Assembly (NCBI RefSeq): GCF_040930455.2
Contig: NZ_CP170494.1
DNA length: 64,000 nucleotides
DNA from: Neopusillimonas maritima
GTDB taxonomy: Bacteria > Pseudomonadota > Gammaproteobacteria > Burkholderiales > Burkholderiaceae_B
Strand: one strand, 5' to 3'
Shown here one piece after another: positions 62,936-64,000 of the stretch. The position numbers were made by a program, and so were the translations under genes. A model generated the notes under the pieces. It worked only from the letters and a program-made list of their open reading frames with translations, searched no databases and had not been told where the DNA came from. Every line of letters starts with the position of its first letter. The stretch's first letter is position 1.

Positions 62936-64000
62936 GTTGCCGATTTATTCCATGGTCCACGTGTGCGCACAAAGCGCTGGACCTGATGTTTGTTTTCCAT
63001 GTAGATAAGCGTCGCCAATGCCAGCAGCAGGGCGGCAATATTGGGAACCAACGCCGTTACCCACGGAGACCAGCGGCTTAGCATGCCCACATTCAGGGCA
63101 AGCTGGTTCACCATGAAAAAGCCGACGCCGAGCAAAATGCCAATAAACACTTTGCCGCCGACCCCGCCTCGCCGTGTTTGCATAAATCCGATTGGAGCGG
63201 CAATGGTGATCATGACCAAAAGCGTGAAAGGGTAGGCAAGCTTGCGCCACAGTGCAACGATTTGGCGGTCGGTTTGAAGATTGTTGGCTTCAAGGTAGGC
63301 AATATAATCATTCAGTACGGCAATTGACATGCGTTCCGGGGTCAGGATACGGGCGATCAGGCGTTCCGGCGTCAAGCTGGTCGTGATCGTGCGTTCAGGA
63401 ACTGTTTCCAGCGTGGTTAAGGGTTGTTCGGGTGCGGTTGCGTCATCCAGCGCACTCATGGCGTTTTCGCTAATTTGCGTTTCGGCGACCTCTTCCATTA
63501 CAAGCGAGCCATTCTGAAAATAGCCTTGCTTGGCTTGTGAGAAGCGGACCAGTTCCTGACCTTCGTAGAATTCGTACAGGGTAATGCCGGCCACACCACC
63601 ATTGGGTTTGAGTTCGGAAATATTGATAATCCGGGTGCCCTGGTTTGGCGCTTCTTCCTTGAACCAGTAGCCACTGTTTAACCGTCCGCCACCAGCGCGC
63701 CCCATGAGCTGTAAGGTGGCTTCGCTGGCTTTGATTTCCGCGGCGGGGGTGACGATCTCGGAAAGGAAAAATGCGGCTACGACCCACGGGATGGTGATAA
63801 TCCAGAGCATACGCAGCAACTTCATACCGCTGACCCCTGATACCCGCAAGATGACAAGTTCATTGCGTTGAGCCAGACTGGCCAGCGCGAGAATGGCGCC
63901 GATTAACAATCCAATCGGTAAAAGCTCGTATAACCGGGTTGGCATTTGCAAGGCCTGAAGATAGAACAGGTCGAGCAATGTGAGCTTGGTGCCGACGTTG
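62932..64000 (-). CDS. lptG: LPS export permease LptG (partial, 5' end outside window)
   Basis: The frame is open to the right edge; about 355 residues are visible. The YjgP/YjgQ permease signature YELLPIGLLIGAILALASLAQRNELVILRVSG (described by its residues near the visible N-terminus), a periplasmic beta-jellyroll and a C-terminal block of helices with GGKVFIGILLGVGFFMVNQL. Roughly 50 N-terminal residues are missing. It pairs with LptF and LptB in LPS transport; lptF is expected just beyond the window. Confidence 0.9.
   Translation of the reverse strand, partial: NVGTKLTLLDLFYLQALQMPTRLYELLPIGLLIGAILALASLAQRNELVILRVSGVSGMKLLRMLWIITIPWVVAAFFLSEIVTPAAEIKASEATLQLMGRAGGGRLNSGYWFKEEAPNQGTRIINISELKPNGGVAGITLYEFYEGQELVRFSQAKQGYFQNGSLVMEEVAETQISENAMSALDDATAPEQPLTTLETVPERTITTSLTPERLIARILTPERMSIAVLNDYIAYLEANNLQTDRQIVALWRKLAYPFTLLVMITIAAPIGFMQTRRGGVGGKVFIGILLGVGFFMVNQLALNVGMLSRWSPWVTALVPNIAALLLALATLIYMENKHQVQRFVRTRGPWNKSAT

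Overview
The window looks like a chromosomal segment of a betaproteobacterium of the order Burkholderiales, most likely family Alcaligenaceae. This is inferred from gene content and order: a DUF3460-scpA-panC block, prepilin peptidase-coaE-zapD, rplU-rpmA-obgE-proB, a free-standing heptose adenylyltransferase (rfaE2), an ispB-tRNA-Pro junction and lptG-apaH. Most of it is ordinary core genome. I see no insertion sequence, prophage, integrase, CRISPR array or replication origin. Both ends cut a gene: ubiB on the left and lptG on the right.

Layout. 1-2.5 kb: end of ubiB, a ferritin-like diiron protein and rfaE2. 2.5-9.2 kb: a leftward run btuB-btuF-thiG-thiD-pcm-tolC, headed by a cobalamin riboswitch with its own terminator. 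9.3-13.1 kb: B12-dependent methionine synthase metH, divergent from btuB. 13.1-18 kb: an XRE regulator, an EmrB/QacA-type exporter, DUF3460, scpA, panC and a small LuxR-type protein with a cysteine-rich tail. 18-21 kb: an NlpE-like lipoprotein, a shortened prepilin peptidase, coaE and zapD. 21-29.8 kb: a complete tripartite RND efflux operon (mdtABC-like plus a NodT/OprM-type channel). 29.8-33.9 kb: Nudix/ThiE-like fusion, DUF815 ATPase, ispB, tRNA-Pro(CGG) and a three-part MliC/META envelope protein. 33.9-40.9 kb: a diguanylate-cyclase-like gene with a shortened GGDEF domain coupled to a CPA2 antiporter, an FAD monooxygenase divergent from an AraC regulator, a GAF-GGDEF protein and an EmrE-type pump. 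40.9-49.1 kb: OsmC, ilvD, a divergent pair of regulators (XRE and a pseudo-response regulator), proB, obgE, rpmA, rplU and argJ. 49.1-57.2 kb: a MarR-controlled catabolic operon. 57.2-64 kb: hemL, thiE, a degenerate thiD paralogue, rubredoxin, yqgE, ruvX, a PlsC-type acyltransferase, apaH and lptG.

The most distinctive system is the 49.1-57.2 kb operon. It encodes a flavin monooxygenase fused to an old-yellow-enzyme reductase, a short-chain dehydrogenase, an enoyl-CoA hydratase, an acyl-CoA dehydrogenase, an aromatic acid-CoA ligase and a RidA protein. This matches the aerobic CoA-dependent 2-aminobenzoate (anthranilate) route known from Azoarcus evansii, although salicyl-CoA cannot be excluded from sequence alone. 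Two near-identical 16-bp dyads in the intergenic region are candidate MarR operators.

Other items to look at are the 45-residue gap inside one GGDEF domain, the divergent XRE/pseudo-receiver pair with strong dyads between them, the cobalamin leader with a long inserted hairpin, the cysteine-tailed LuxR protein, and the orphan prepilin peptidase without its cysteine domain.
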